This document shows, one piece after another, positions 7,887 through 14,668 of a stretch of DNA of 19,005 nucleotides; the stretch's first letter is position 1; each line of letters begins with the position of its first letter. The notes under the pieces were generated by a model. The model made no database searches. It was not told the origin of the DNA and was given only the letters and a program-made list of their open reading frames with translations. Made by a program: the position numbers and the translations under genes. The stretch comes from Iamia sp964643485 (lineage in GTDB: Bacteria > Actinomycetota > Acidimicrobiia > Acidimicrobiales > Iamiaceae): NCBI GenBank assembly GCA_964643485.1, contig CAZXRA010000234.1, positions 1-19,005 of the forward strand. The letters run 5' to 3'.

Positions 7887-7925
7887 CGACCCTACCGGCC
7901 GGGCCCGAGACGCCGGGTAGGGTCG
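7887..7925. promoter_or_regulatory. Divergent ddl/murF promoter with mirrored -10 boxes
   Basis: The 52-base gap holds two TAGGGT boxes facing outward: minus strand 7894-7889 (eight bases before ddl ATG) and plus strand 7918-7923 (nine bases before murF ATG). Together they form an inverted repeat, CGACCCTACC (7887-7896) and GGTAGGGTCG (7916-7925), with a 19-base spacer. Each promoter's -35 region would overlap the other's -10, so the two promoters probably compete or fire alternately. Confidence 0.55.
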
Positions 7926-7932
7926 CCCGCCG

Positions 7933-9264
7933 ATGCAGCTCTCCCTCACCGACCTGGCCTCCGCCACCGGCGGCACCGTCGTCGGGGAGGCGACGACCTC
8001 CGTCGAGGGCCTCGGGGTCGACTCCCGGGCCCTGCTCCCCGGGGCCGGGTTCGTGGCCCTGGTCGCCGAGCGTGACGGGCACGACTTCGTGCCCGCCGCC
8101 GTCGCCGCCGGAGCGGCGGCCGTGGTGGCCTCCCGCCCGCTGGGGGAGTTGGCCGTGCCCGTCCTCCGGGTGGAGGACACGGCGCGGGCCCTGCTCGACA
8201 CGGGCCGCCTGGCCCGGGGCCGGCTGCCCGACCGGGTGGTCGGCATCACCGGCTCGGTGGGCAAGACGTCGACCAAGGATCTCCTCGCCGCTGTGCTCCG
8301 GGCCCGATGGGTCACCGTGGCCAGCGAACGCTCCTTCAACAACGAGATCGGTGTCCCCCTCACCCTGGCCGGCGCGCCGGACGATGCCGAGGCGGCCGTG
8401 GTGGAGATGGGAGCCCGCGGCATCGGCCACATCGCCCTGCTCAGTGACGTGGCCCGGCCCACGGCGGCCGTCGTCACCGCCGTCGCCCCCGCCCACCTGG
8501 AGATGTTCGGCTCGGTGGACGAGGTGGCCCGGGCCAAGGGCGAGCTGGTCGAGGCTCTGCCGGCCGACGGGATCGCCGTCCTCAACGCCGACGACGACCG
8601 GGTGGCGGCCATGGCCGGACGCACCCGGGCCCGGGTCCTCACCTATGGCGTGGGGGCAGGCAGCACCGCCGAGGTCCGGGGGGTCGACGTCGCCCTCGAC
8701 GACCTCCTGCGCCCGCAGGTCACCCTGCGCACCCCCTGGGGTGAGGCGACCGTCCGCCTGGCCGTCCACGGCGTCCACCAGGCCGCCAACGCCGTGGCCG
8801 CCGCGGCCACTGGCCTGGCTCTCGGCGTCGACATCGACGACGTGGCCGAGGCGCTGGCCACCGCCACCATCTCCGGCCTCCGGATGGAGGTCCGCACCGC
8901 CCCGTCGGGTGCCCTCGTGCTGAACGACGCCTACAACGCCAACCCCACCTCCACCCGGGCTGCCCTCGACGCCCTGGCCGCCCTGCCGGGGGTGGCCCGG
9001 CGGGTCGCCGTCCTCGGCCCCATGGCCGAGCTGGGCGGGGATGGAGATCACCTCCACGCCGAGGTGGCCGCCCATGCCGCCGCGCTGGGCATCCGAGTGA
9101 TCAGCGTGGGTGCTCCCGCCTACGGCGTCGACGATGCCGACGCCACCGTCGACGTGGCCGCCGCCCTGGACCGGCTCGGTCTCATCGGGGCAGGCGATGC
9201 CGTCCTGGTCAAGGGCAGTCGCGTCGCCGCCCTGGAACGGGTCGCCGCCGCTCTCCTGGCCTGA
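7933..9264 (+). CDS. murF: UDP-N-acetylmuramoyl-tripeptide--D-alanyl-D-alanine ligase
   Basis: A 443-residue Mur ligase that adds D-Ala-D-Ala to UDP-MurNAc-tripeptide with ATP, the last cytoplasmic step of the peptidoglycan precursor. Domain one (about 1-95) is the MurF UDP-binding part with GLGVDSR at 26-32. The central ATP domain has the P-loop GITGSVGKTSTK at 104-115, then NNEIGVPLTL, VEMGARGIGHI and HLEMFGSVDEVARAKGE. The C-terminal domain has the DAYNANPTS signature. Length and motif order are normal. ATG 7933 is nine bases after TAGGGT (leaderless type). Its substrate is the product of the divergent ddl. The stop at 9262-9264 abuts the convergent MFS gene with no intervening base. It lies outside a dcw cluster in this window. 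Confidence 0.96.
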   Translation: MQLSLTDLASATGGTVVGEATTSVEGLGVDSRALLPGAGFVALVAERDGHDFVPAAVAAGAAAVVASRPLGELAVPVLRVEDTARALLDTGRLARGRLPDRVVGITGSVGKTSTKDLLAAVLRARWVTVASERSFNNEIGVPLTLAGAPDDAEAAVVEMGARGIGHIALLSDVARPTAAVVTAVAPAHLEMFGSVDEVARAKGELVEALPADGIAVLNADDDRVAAMAGRTRARVLTYGVGAGSTAEVRGVDVALDDLLRPQVTLRTPWGEATVRLAVHGVHQAANAVAAAATGLALGVDIDDVAEALATATISGLRMEVRTAPSGALVLNDAYNANPTSTRAALDALAALPGVARRVAVLGPMAELGGDGDHLHAEVAAHAAALGIRVISVGAPAYGVDDADATVDVAAALDRLGLIGAGDAVLVKGSRVAALERVAAALLA

Positions 9265-10578
9265 TCAGCGGGCGGTCGTCGCCTCCGGCCCGGGGCGGAG
9301 GGGGACGAGCAGGCCGAGGGCCAGGGCCACCACCGCCCCGGCCAGCACCATGAGCGTGATCGACGTCAGCTCGGCGAACCACCCGCCGAGCAACCCGCCG
9401 AAGGGCACCGTCCCCCCGAAGCCCATGATCCAGAGGGCCATGACCTTGCCCCGCACCCGGTCGTCCAGATCCTGTTGGAGGACGGTCGAGAGCGAGGTGA
9501 TCACGGCGAAGTAGACGGCGCCCACCACGAAGATGGCCGGATAGGCGAGAGGGGCGGCCCGGAGCAGAGCGAAGCCGGCGAGCAGGACGGCGAAGGCCAC
9601 CAGCCCGACCCGGGTGAGGCGGGCCTTGTCCCGGGCCGCGAACAGGGTGCCGATCGACAGGGCCCCGGTCACGGCCCCCAGCCCGAAGGCGGCATACAGC
9701 AGGCCGTAAGCCTCGCTCTTGGCCGCGATGCCCAGGTTCTCGTCGGCCAGCTTGGGGAGCTGGGTGATGAAGGGCAGGGCCAGGAACGAGAACACGAAGA
9801 TCACCAGGATGGCCTGGCCCACGACCCGGTGACGCCGGGCGTAGGCGATGCCCTCGAGGAGACGGTGCAGGCCCTGGGTGCCCGACGAGGGGGGATCGGG
9901 CAGCGGGACTCGCAGCAGGGTGGCGATCACGGCGGCGTAGCTGGCCGCGTTGAGGAGGAACACCCACGACGCCCCGAAGCGGGTGAAGAGGAGGCTGCCG
10001 ATGGCCGGGCCGATCACCCGGGAGGCGTTCATCTGCACCGAGTTGAGGGAGATGGCGCCGGCCAGGTCGCGTCGGGGCACGAGGATGGGCACCACGGCGC
10101 TGAAGGTGGGGGCGTAGAGGGCGTTGCCGCACCCGATGGCCAGCACCACGAGCACCAGGGCGACCCGGTTGGGAGAGTGGTCGAGGGCGACGGCGGCGAG
10201 CAGGACGGAGAAGACGGCCTGCTGCAACGACAGGCCGACGAGGAGCTTCTTGCGGTCGTAGGCGTCGGCCATGGCCCCGCCGACCAGTGACAGCACCAGC
10301 AGGGGCCCGAGCTGGGCCGCGGTGATGACGCCGACGAACACCCCGGAACCGGTGAGGTCGTAGGCCAGGGCGCCCAGGACCACGTTCTGCATCCAGGTAC
10401 CGATGTTGGAGGCAAAGGCGCCGAGGTAGACGGTGCGGAACGTCCGGTGGGAGAAGGCCGAGCGGGCCGTCCCCGGAGTGAAGGTGCGGTCGCCCTCCAG
10501 CAGGGCGTCCTCCACCTCCTCCAACGCTTCCTCCGGCCCCTCCGTCGGGGCGATGGGGAGGGCATCGGGCTCGGGCAT
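9265..10578 (-). CDS. Major facilitator superfamily exporter (MFS_3/EntS-like)
   Basis: A 437-residue inner-membrane protein with about 12 hydrophobic helices. After an acidic N-terminal cytoplasmic stretch of about 45 residues, helix one (TVYLGAFASNIGTWMQNVVLGALAYDLTGSG) is typical of the MFS_3 group that includes enterobactin exporter EntS and multidrug/macrolide effluxers. Motif A is seen as GGAMADAYDRKKL at 100-112, and a central cytoplasmic loop with RRHRVVGQAILV separates the two halves. It probably exports a small molecule in exchange for protons; the substrate is unknown. ATG 10578 lies nine bases after TAGCCT on the minus strand, so the message looks leaderless. It is divergent from the amidase gene across a gap containing a palindromic element, which suggests joint regulation. 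It is convergent and abutting with murF. Confidence 0.9.
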   Translation of the reverse strand: MPEPDALPIAPTEGPEEALEEVEDALLEGDRTFTPGTARSAFSHRTFRTVYLGAFASNIGTWMQNVVLGALAYDLTGSGVFVGVITAAQLGPLLVLSLVGGAMADAYDRKKLLVGLSLQQAVFSVLLAAVALDHSPNRVALVLVVLAIGCGNALYAPTFSAVVPILVPRRDLAGAISLNSVQMNASRVIGPAIGSLLFTRFGASWVFLLNAASYAAVIATLLRVPLPDPPSSGTQGLHRLLEGIAYARRHRVVGQAILVIFVFSFLALPFITQLPKLADENLGIAAKSEAYGLLYAAFGLGAVTGALSIGTLFAARDKARLTRVGLVAFAVLLAGFALLRAAPLAYPAIFVVGAVYFAVITSLSTVLQQDLDDRVRGKVMALWIMGFGGTVPFGGLLGGWFAELTSITLMVLAGAVVALALGLLVPLRPGPEATTAR

Positions 10579-10587
10579 CGGGCGTGC

Positions 10588-10642
10588 AGGCTACGGGCGT
10601 CGGAGCGGACCTGACCAACGGGTCAAGATGGCGACGTAGGGT
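10588..10642. promoter_or_regulatory. Divergent MFS/amidase promoter with a TetR-type palindrome
   Basis: Minus-strand TAGCCT (10593-10588) is the likely -10 for the MFS gene and plus-strand TAGGGT (10637-10642) for the amidase. Between them CTGACCAACGGGTCAA (10611-10626) contains GACC-4-GGTC arms. This element matches 13 of 16 bases with one in front of the acyl-CoA dehydrogenase gene (18095-18110), so it is a candidate operator shared by both sites. Confidence 0.5.
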
Positions 10643-10671
10643 GAGCGGCCGTTCGATCCGAGGAGGGTGTC

Positions 10672-12072
10672 GTGGACTTCCGTGAGCACACCGTCGAAGA
10701 GCTGGCCGGCCGGGTGCGGGCCCGGGAGGTCAGCGCCCGGGAACTGACCCAGGCCGCCCTCGAGCGGATCGAGGCCCTGGACGGCACCTACCACGCCTTC
10801 CTGGCCGTCGACGGGGAGCGGGCCCTGGCCGATGCGGCCGCGGTGGACGAGGCCCTCGCCGCCGGCCACGACGTCGGGCCGCTGGCCGGCATCCCCATCG
10901 GGGTGAAGGATCTGGAGGACGCCGAGGGGTTCCGCACCACCCACGGTTCGGCCCTGTCGGCTGACGACGCGCCGTCGGCCGTCGACTCCCTCTTCGTGAC
11001 CCGGCTCAAGGCAGCCGGGTGCGTCGTCGTGGGCAAGACCAACACCCCGGAACTGGGATGCAAGGGCGACACCACGAACCGGCTCGGGCCCCCCACCGTC
11101 AACCCCTGGGATTCGTCCCGTTCGGCCGGCGGCTCCTCCGGCGGGAGCGCGGCGGCGGTCGCTGCGGGCATGGTTCCCCTGGCCACGGCGAGCGATGGGG
11201 GCGGCTCCATCCGCATCCCCGCCGCCATCTGTGGCCTCACCGGGTTCAAGCCGTCGCTGGGCCGGGTGCCCGTCGGGGGGGCGACGCCGCCGGCGTGGGC
11301 CGACCTGTCGGCCAAAGGCCCCCTCACCCTGCGGGCGCGCGACGCCGCGCTGGCCCTCGACGCCACGGTCGGCCCCGACCCCAGCGACCTGCGCAGCCTG
11401 CCCCGCCCCCGCGAGCCGTGGCGGCCGCAGCTCGATGCACCCCATCCACCGCTGCGGGTGGCCTGGTCGCCGACGCTCGGCTACGCCCCGGTCGACTCCG
11501 GCGTGGCGGCCGTCTGCGCCGCGGCCGTCGAGCGTCTGGCCGCCACCGGCTGCGAGGTCGTGGAGGAGCCGTCGGTGTTCCCCGAGGATCCGGTGATGCC
11601 GTGGCTGGCCCTGACCTCGGCGTCACACATGCGCACCATGGGCGATCTGTGGGGCACACCGGAGTGGGCCGTGCTCGACCCGGCCATCCAGTTCGGGGTG
11701 GAGATGGCCCGGGGGATGGGGGCGGATGACGTCATCGCCGCCCAGGACGCCTGCCACCAGCTCAACCAGACCCTCACCACCCTCCTGCACGACGTCTCGT
11801 TCCTGCTGACGCCGACCGTCGCCGCCCGGGTGCCCGCACCAGACGAGTGGGGCACCGTCGACGGGGCTCCCGACCCCAACTGGATCCGCTTCACCTATCC
11901 CTTCAACCTCACCCGCTCCCCGGCGGGGACGGTGTGTGTGGGCCGCACCGACGACGGGATCCCGGTGGGCCTCCAGGTCGTCGGGCCCCAGCACGGAGAT
12001 GCCGCCGTGCTGCGGATGCTGGCCTTCCTGGAGGATGCCGTCGGCGTGGCTGACGTGGCTCCGGTCGACTGA
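10672..12072 (+). CDS. Amidase-signature family amidohydrolase
   Basis: A 466-residue serine hydrolase of the amidase signature family, which cleaves C-N amide bonds. The Ser-cisSer-Lys triad is readable: K79 in GIPIGVKD, S155 in SAGGSSGGSAA and nucleophile S179 in DGGGSIRIP. The spacing matches GatA-type enzymes closely. It is unlikely to be the Glu-tRNA amidotransferase GatA itself, because no gatB or gatC is adjacent. The C-terminal NLTRSPAGTVCVGRTDDGIPVGLQVVGP is typical of stand-alone amidases. GTG 10672 follows an AGGAGGG Shine-Dalgarno, so unlike its neighbours it has a leader of about 25 bases. It heads a plus-strand run with the ADC-like and thioesterase genes, each of which has its own -10 box. 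The substrate is unknown; divergence from the exporter could mean detoxification or scavenging of an amide. Confidence 0.93.
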   Translation: MDFREHTVEELAGRVRAREVSARELTQAALERIEALDGTYHAFLAVDGERALADAAAVDEALAAGHDVGPLAGIPIGVKDLEDAEGFRTTHGSALSADDAPSAVDSLFVTRLKAAGCVVVGKTNTPELGCKGDTTNRLGPPTVNPWDSSRSAGGSSGGSAAAVAAGMVPLATASDGGGSIRIPAAICGLTGFKPSLGRVPVGGATPPAWADLSAKGPLTLRARDAALALDATVGPDPSDLRSLPRPREPWRPQLDAPHPPLRVAWSPTLGYAPVDSGVAAVCAAAVERLAATGCEVVEEPSVFPEDPVMPWLALTSASHMRTMGDLWGTPEWAVLDPAIQFGVEMARGMGADDVIAAQDACHQLNQTLTTLLHDVSFLLTPTVAARVPAPDEWGTVDGAPDPNWIRFTYPFNLTRSPAGTVCVGRTDDGIPVGLQVVGPQHGDAAVLRMLAFLEDAVGVADVAPVD

Positions 12073-12083
12073 AGCCAGCCCTA

Positions 12084-12101
12084 CCGCCTCCGGGGAGGCG
12101 G
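12084..12101 (+). terminator. GC-rich hairpin after the amidase gene
   Basis: CCGCCTC (12084-12090), loop CGGG, GAGGCGG (12095-12101) make a perfect 7-base-pair stem 11 bases after the amidase stop. There is no T-run; it is followed at once by the TAGCCT box of the next gene. It may be an attenuating or weak intrinsic terminator, or chance in GC-rich DNA. Confidence 0.35.
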
Positions 12102-12104
12102 GTA

Positions 12105-12110
12105 TAGCCT
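12105..12110 (+). promoter_or_regulatory. -10 element of the ADC-like gene
   Basis: TAGCCT, within TATAGCCT, ends seven bases before the GTG at 12118, the same leaderless geometry as for ddl, murF and the MFS gene. No Shine-Dalgarno is seen before that GTG. Confidence 0.45.
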
Positions 12111-12117
12111 CGGAGAC

Positions 12118-12780
12118 GTGACGGCACCGCCGCATGCTCCCTGGGCGTTGCGGGGCGAGGCCCTGGTCTGCCTCACCCGCAAGCGCCCGCTCATGCCCCT
12201 GCCGGACGAGATCCAGCCCGCCCCGGGGCTCACGGCCGTCGCCGCCGTGCGGTACACCGATTCGCCGGTCGGGCCCTTCCTCCAGCTCATGGTCCTGGCC
12301 CCCGGTCGTCTCGGGGGCCACGTCGGGTGGTGCGCCGTGGTCGCCGTGGTCGACCGGCCCGATGCCATGGTCGGCCTGCGGATGAACTGGGGCGTCCCGG
12401 CTTGTCTGGGCGAGCTGCGCTGGTTCGCGCACGACGGGGTGCGCCAGCTCCTGTGGGAAGACCGCGACCTGTCGGTGAAGGCCCGGGGCCGGGGCATCGG
12501 CGTGCCCATGGTGATGCCCCACCGCATGGTGCAGAACCGGGCCGGTGGGCCCGTCGTCGTCCCCGACCGCCTGTGGGGTCTGTTCCGGCCGGCGCTGGTG
12601 ACGGTGGAGATGAGCCCCCGTGACGGGCTCGACGGCCTGGCTGGGCGCCACCTGGGGGCGACCGTCGACGGGGTGCACCGCACCATGGCGCCGGCCCGCA
12701 CCCCGGTCGGGCTGTTGGCGCCGTTGCGCGCTCCCACCACGGCCGAGCCCCTGCTGCGCCAGCCCGACGGCCCGGCGTAG
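12118..12780 (+). CDS. Acetoacetate decarboxylase-like protein lacking the catalytic lysine pair
   Basis: A 220-residue protein resembling the acetoacetate decarboxylase superfamily: VAAVRYTDSPVGPFLQLMV at about 41-59 is the family's early signature and GLRMNWGVPACLGEL at 86-100 aligns with the segment that in true decarboxylases reads G-x-P-K-K and carries the Schiff-base lysine. Here those residues are A95-C96, so classical acetoacetate decarboxylation is unlikely. Similar lysine-less homologues are widespread in actinobacteria and have no settled function that I know of. The start is GTG 12118, supported by the -10 box seven bases upstream. It lies 45 bases after the amidase and 62 before the thioesterase, all plus strand. 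It is probably cytoplasmic, with no signal peptide or membrane segment. Confidence 0.75.
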   Translation: MTAPPHAPWALRGEALVCLTRKRPLMPLPDEIQPAPGLTAVAAVRYTDSPVGPFLQLMVLAPGRLGGHVGWCAVVAVVDRPDAMVGLRMNWGVPACLGELRWFAHDGVRQLLWEDRDLSVKARGRGIGVPMVMPHRMVQNRAGGPVVVPDRLWGLFRPALVTVEMSPRDGLDGLAGRHLGATVDGVHRTMAPARTPVGLLAPLRAPTTAEPLLRQPDGPA

Positions 12781-12804
12781 GTGGGTGGGGGCCGGCCCGC
12801 TCGG

Positions 12805-12810
12805 TAGGTT
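12805..12810 (+). promoter_or_regulatory. -10 element of the thioesterase gene
   Basis: TAGGTT lies 32 bases before ATG 12843. That start has a GGAGG Shine-Dalgarno, so this gene is expected to have a conventional leader of about 25 bases. Confidence 0.4.
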
Positions 12811-12842
12811 CGTGCCCCGAGCGACGACCTGCGGAGGCGGGA

Positions 12843-13715
12843 ATGGGCGAGCAGTCGAGGGACGAGGGGACCGGGGTGATGTCGCTGTTCGACGAGGCCA
12901 CGGCCGTCGTGCCCGTGGGCCCCGAGGCGGTGGACGCCGACGAGCGGCAGTGGGGCACCGAGCTCCGGGACGAGATGTCGATCGTCAACGGCCACCCCAA
13001 CGGGGGCTACCTGCTGGCCGTCCTGGCCCGGGCCGCCCTCGCCGCCGTCGGGCAGGAGGACCGCCACGTCGTGGCCGCGACCTGCTCCTACGTGGCTGCC
13101 CCCGCCGTGGGGCCCGCCACCGTGGTCACCGAGATCCTCCGCCGGGGTCGCACGGCCTCGCAGGTGCGAGCCCGGCTGGTCCAGGACGACCGCACCCGGG
13201 TGGAGGCCCTCCTCACCGTGGCCGAGCTGGACGAGGCCCCGCCGTCGTGGGGGGAGATCGCCCCGGTCGAGATGCCCTCGGAGGAGGAGTGCCGGGCCGC
13301 GGGACGGGCCCTCACGGTGGCCCCGCCGGGGATGACGGAGCCGCCCATGTCCCAGGTGCTGAGCCGGGCCTTCGATCCGGCCACGCTGGGCTTCGCCTCG
13401 GGCCAGCCCAGTGGCCGGGGGGAGCTGCGGGCCTGGGTGCGCTTCGTGGGCGATCGGCCGGTCGATCCGCTGGCCCTGCTGCTCGCCGTCGATGCCCTGC
13501 CCCCGGCGACCTTCGAGGTGGCCATGACGGGATGGGTGCCCACGCTCAGCCTTACGGCCTACGTCCGGGCCCTCCCCCGACCGGGCCCCCTGCGGGTGCG
13601 CTTCCGGGCCGGGGAGATCGTCGGCGGCAAGGTCGACGAGACGTGCGAGGTGTGGGACAGCGCCGGCCGTCTGGTCGCCCAGTCCACCCAGCTCGCCGCC
13701 ATCCGCCTCCCGTGA
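12843..13715 (+). CDS. Acyl-CoA thioesterase family protein (double hotdog, TesB/4HBT_3-like)
   Basis: A 290-residue protein of the length and pattern of tandem-hotdog thioesterases that hydrolyse acyl-CoA to free acid and CoA. Residues 49-57 (NGHPNGGYL) are the usual start of the first hotdog helix. The first sheet contains CSYVAAPAVGPATVVTEILRRGRTASQVRARLVQDDR, and the second hotdog includes PTLSLTAYVRALPRPGPLRVRFRAGEIVGGKVDETCEVWDSAGRLVAQSTQLAAI, which closes with the classic AQS-Q-A strand. ATG 12843 has GGAGG seven bases upstream; an internal ATG at residue 13 is a weaker alternative. It fits a lipid/acyl-CoA theme shared with the FAR operon and the acyl-CoA dehydrogenase. Chain-length preference cannot be read. 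Confidence 0.87.
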   Translation: MGEQSRDEGTGVMSLFDEATAVVPVGPEAVDADERQWGTELRDEMSIVNGHPNGGYLLAVLARAALAAVGQEDRHVVAATCSYVAAPAVGPATVVTEILRRGRTASQVRARLVQDDRTRVEALLTVAELDEAPPSWGEIAPVEMPSEEECRAAGRALTVAPPGMTEPPMSQVLSRAFDPATLGFASGQPSGRGELRAWVRFVGDRPVDPLALLLAVDALPPATFEVAMTGWVPTLSLTAYVRALPRPGPLRVRFRAGEIVGGKVDETCEVWDSAGRLVAQSTQLAAIRLP

Positions 13716-13756
13716 GGAGGCCGGGATCGGGCTGGGGGCTCTCCGGCCCCTCGCGC

Positions 13757-13762
13757 TAGGTT
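13757..13762 (+). promoter_or_regulatory. -10 element of the tRNA-Val gene
   Basis: TAGGTT ends eleven bases before the first base of the mature tRNA, so transcription would start within a few bases of the 5' end. Confidence 0.5.
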
Positions 13763-13773
13763 CTCCGGCTCCG

Positions 13774-13847
13774 GGGCGTATACCACAGTCGGCTAGAGCG
13801 CTGCCTTCACACGGCAGAGGTCACAGGTTCGAGTCCTGTTACGCCCA
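13774..13847 (+). tRNA. tRNA-Val (anticodon CAC)
   Basis: A 74-base gene with acceptor stem GGGCGTA/TACGCCC, anticodon stem CTGCC/GGCAG around loop TTCACAC (anticodon CAC at 13808-13810, reading GUG Val), T-stem ACAGG/CCTGT with loop TTCGAGT, and discriminator A at 13847. T8, A14, G18-G19 and T33 are present. CCA is not encoded. The D-stem is odd: CCAC (13783-13786) faces GAGC (13796-13799), so only two of four pairs can form, whereas GCTC would pair fully. The rest is well paired, so the gene is probably functional, but the D-arm must rely on tertiary contacts. Confidence 0.92.
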
Positions 13848-13919
13848 CTCCGGTCCCCGCTCTGGCCGGCCACCTCCCCGGCGCTCGGCCACCTGGCGCC
13901 GCTGTCGACCTCGCCGATG

Positions 13920-14360
13920 TCAGCCCTTGTGGCGTTGCCGGGCCTGCTCGAGGGCGATGCGGGCCAGAGCCTGGATGTTCCCGTACGCCTCCGGGTCGAG
14001 CCGGCGCAGCTCCTCGAGGTCGACGCCGGACGCGTCCATGCCGAGGGGTTCCCTCGGGCCCCGGAAGGGACGGCCTGCCGCCTCGAAGAGCACGGCCGGA
14101 TCGATCCCGACCGCCCGGGCCGCCGCCACCAACGTGTCGTCCCGAGGGTTGACGGGCACTCGGACGTCCTCGGTGACCTGGCGCTCGCCGTCCTCGAGCT
14201 GGCGCCACGTCGACTCGGAGAAGCCCGCTTCTCGTGCCGCTCCCCGCTTGCTCAACCGGCGGGCCTGGCGGGCTTCCTCCAACAACACGCCCGGGCCGGC
14301 TCGCCAGCGCTCGGCCTTGGCCGATAGCTCGGCCGCAGACGAGGGCTCGGCGTCGGTCAC
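13920..14360 (-). CDS. XRE-family helix-turn-helix regulator
   Basis: About 146 residues from GTG 14360. After a short N-terminal stretch, LLEEARQARRLSKRGAAREAGFSESTWRQLEDGER is a clear Cro/C1-type helix-turn-helix with its recognition helix in SESTWRQLE, followed by DDTLVAAARAVGIDPAVLFEAAG, typical of the helix after the DNA-binding fold. The C-terminal third (EELRRLDPEAYGNIQALARIALEQARQR) is a charged helix, perhaps for dimerisation. The start is uncertain: GTG 14396 gives 12 more residues with AAGGA touching the codon, and GTG 14360 has no obvious Shine-Dalgarno. It lies 72 bases downstream of the tRNA, convergent with it, and may control the DUF2335 gene on the other side of the AT-rich gap. 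The target is unknown. Confidence 0.85.
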   Translation of the reverse strand: MTDAEPSSAAELSAKAERWRAGPGVLLEEARQARRLSKRGAAREAGFSESTWRQLEDGERQVTEDVRVPVNPRDDTLVAAARAVGIDPAVLFEAAGRPFRGPREPLGMDASGVDLEELRRLDPEAYGNIQALARIALEQARQRHKG

Positions 14361-14668
14361 GTGCGCATCGTGGCAGCGCCGTCGGGCCCGGTCCACTCCT
14401 TCGGCGTGTGGTGGGTCAGGGCAAGGACGACGGCAATCCCCTGGTCAGGGATGTCGTGCGCATGATCGCGCGTACCGTGAAAGGATATACGTTAGGACGC
14501 ACTAGAATGTGCGGACCGGGCGACGTCAGGCGAAGGAAGACGAGGTACACCCAGGAGGAGTTGTTTGCCTTCCGGTCTCGCAGGGGGCGACGGCACGGCT
14601 TCTCGCCGCGAGCCGATCGAGCGACCCACCATCCCTCTCCCCACGCCGCGGGGGCCAGGGTCACGCGT
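14361..14668. other. Intergenic region with an AT-rich patch
   Basis: This gap separates the XRE gene and the DUF2335 gene. Around 14476-14510 lies the most AT-rich stretch I noticed in the window, containing GATATACGTTAGG and CACTAGAATGTG, so it may hold divergent promoters (TAGAAT at 14503-14508 on plus; TATATCC-type sequence on minus). A near-palindrome ATCCCCTGGTCAGGGAT occupies 14436-14452 and could be an XRE operator. CCAGGAGGAG at about 14550-14560 looks like a Shine-Dalgarno but is followed only by very short frames. At 14660-14673 GTCAC-GCGT-GTGAC is a further inverted repeat that touches the chosen DUF2335 start codon. No confident gene. Confidence 0.5.

Noticed and set aside
5946..8075. 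709-residue plus-strand open frame across VOC and ddl
   Set aside because: Antisense shadow with no domain pattern; the minus-strand genes carry full catalytic motifs.
7881..8642. N-terminal extension of ddl to 614 residues
   Set aside because: It lies antisense to murF, has Arg/Ser/Thr-rich low-complexity composition, and conserved Ddl sequence starts just after ATG 7880.
10672..12072. Amidase as GatA of the Glu-tRNA amidotransferase
   Set aside because: The triad spacing is similar, but no gatB/gatC neighbours are present and the C-terminal segment fits general amidases.
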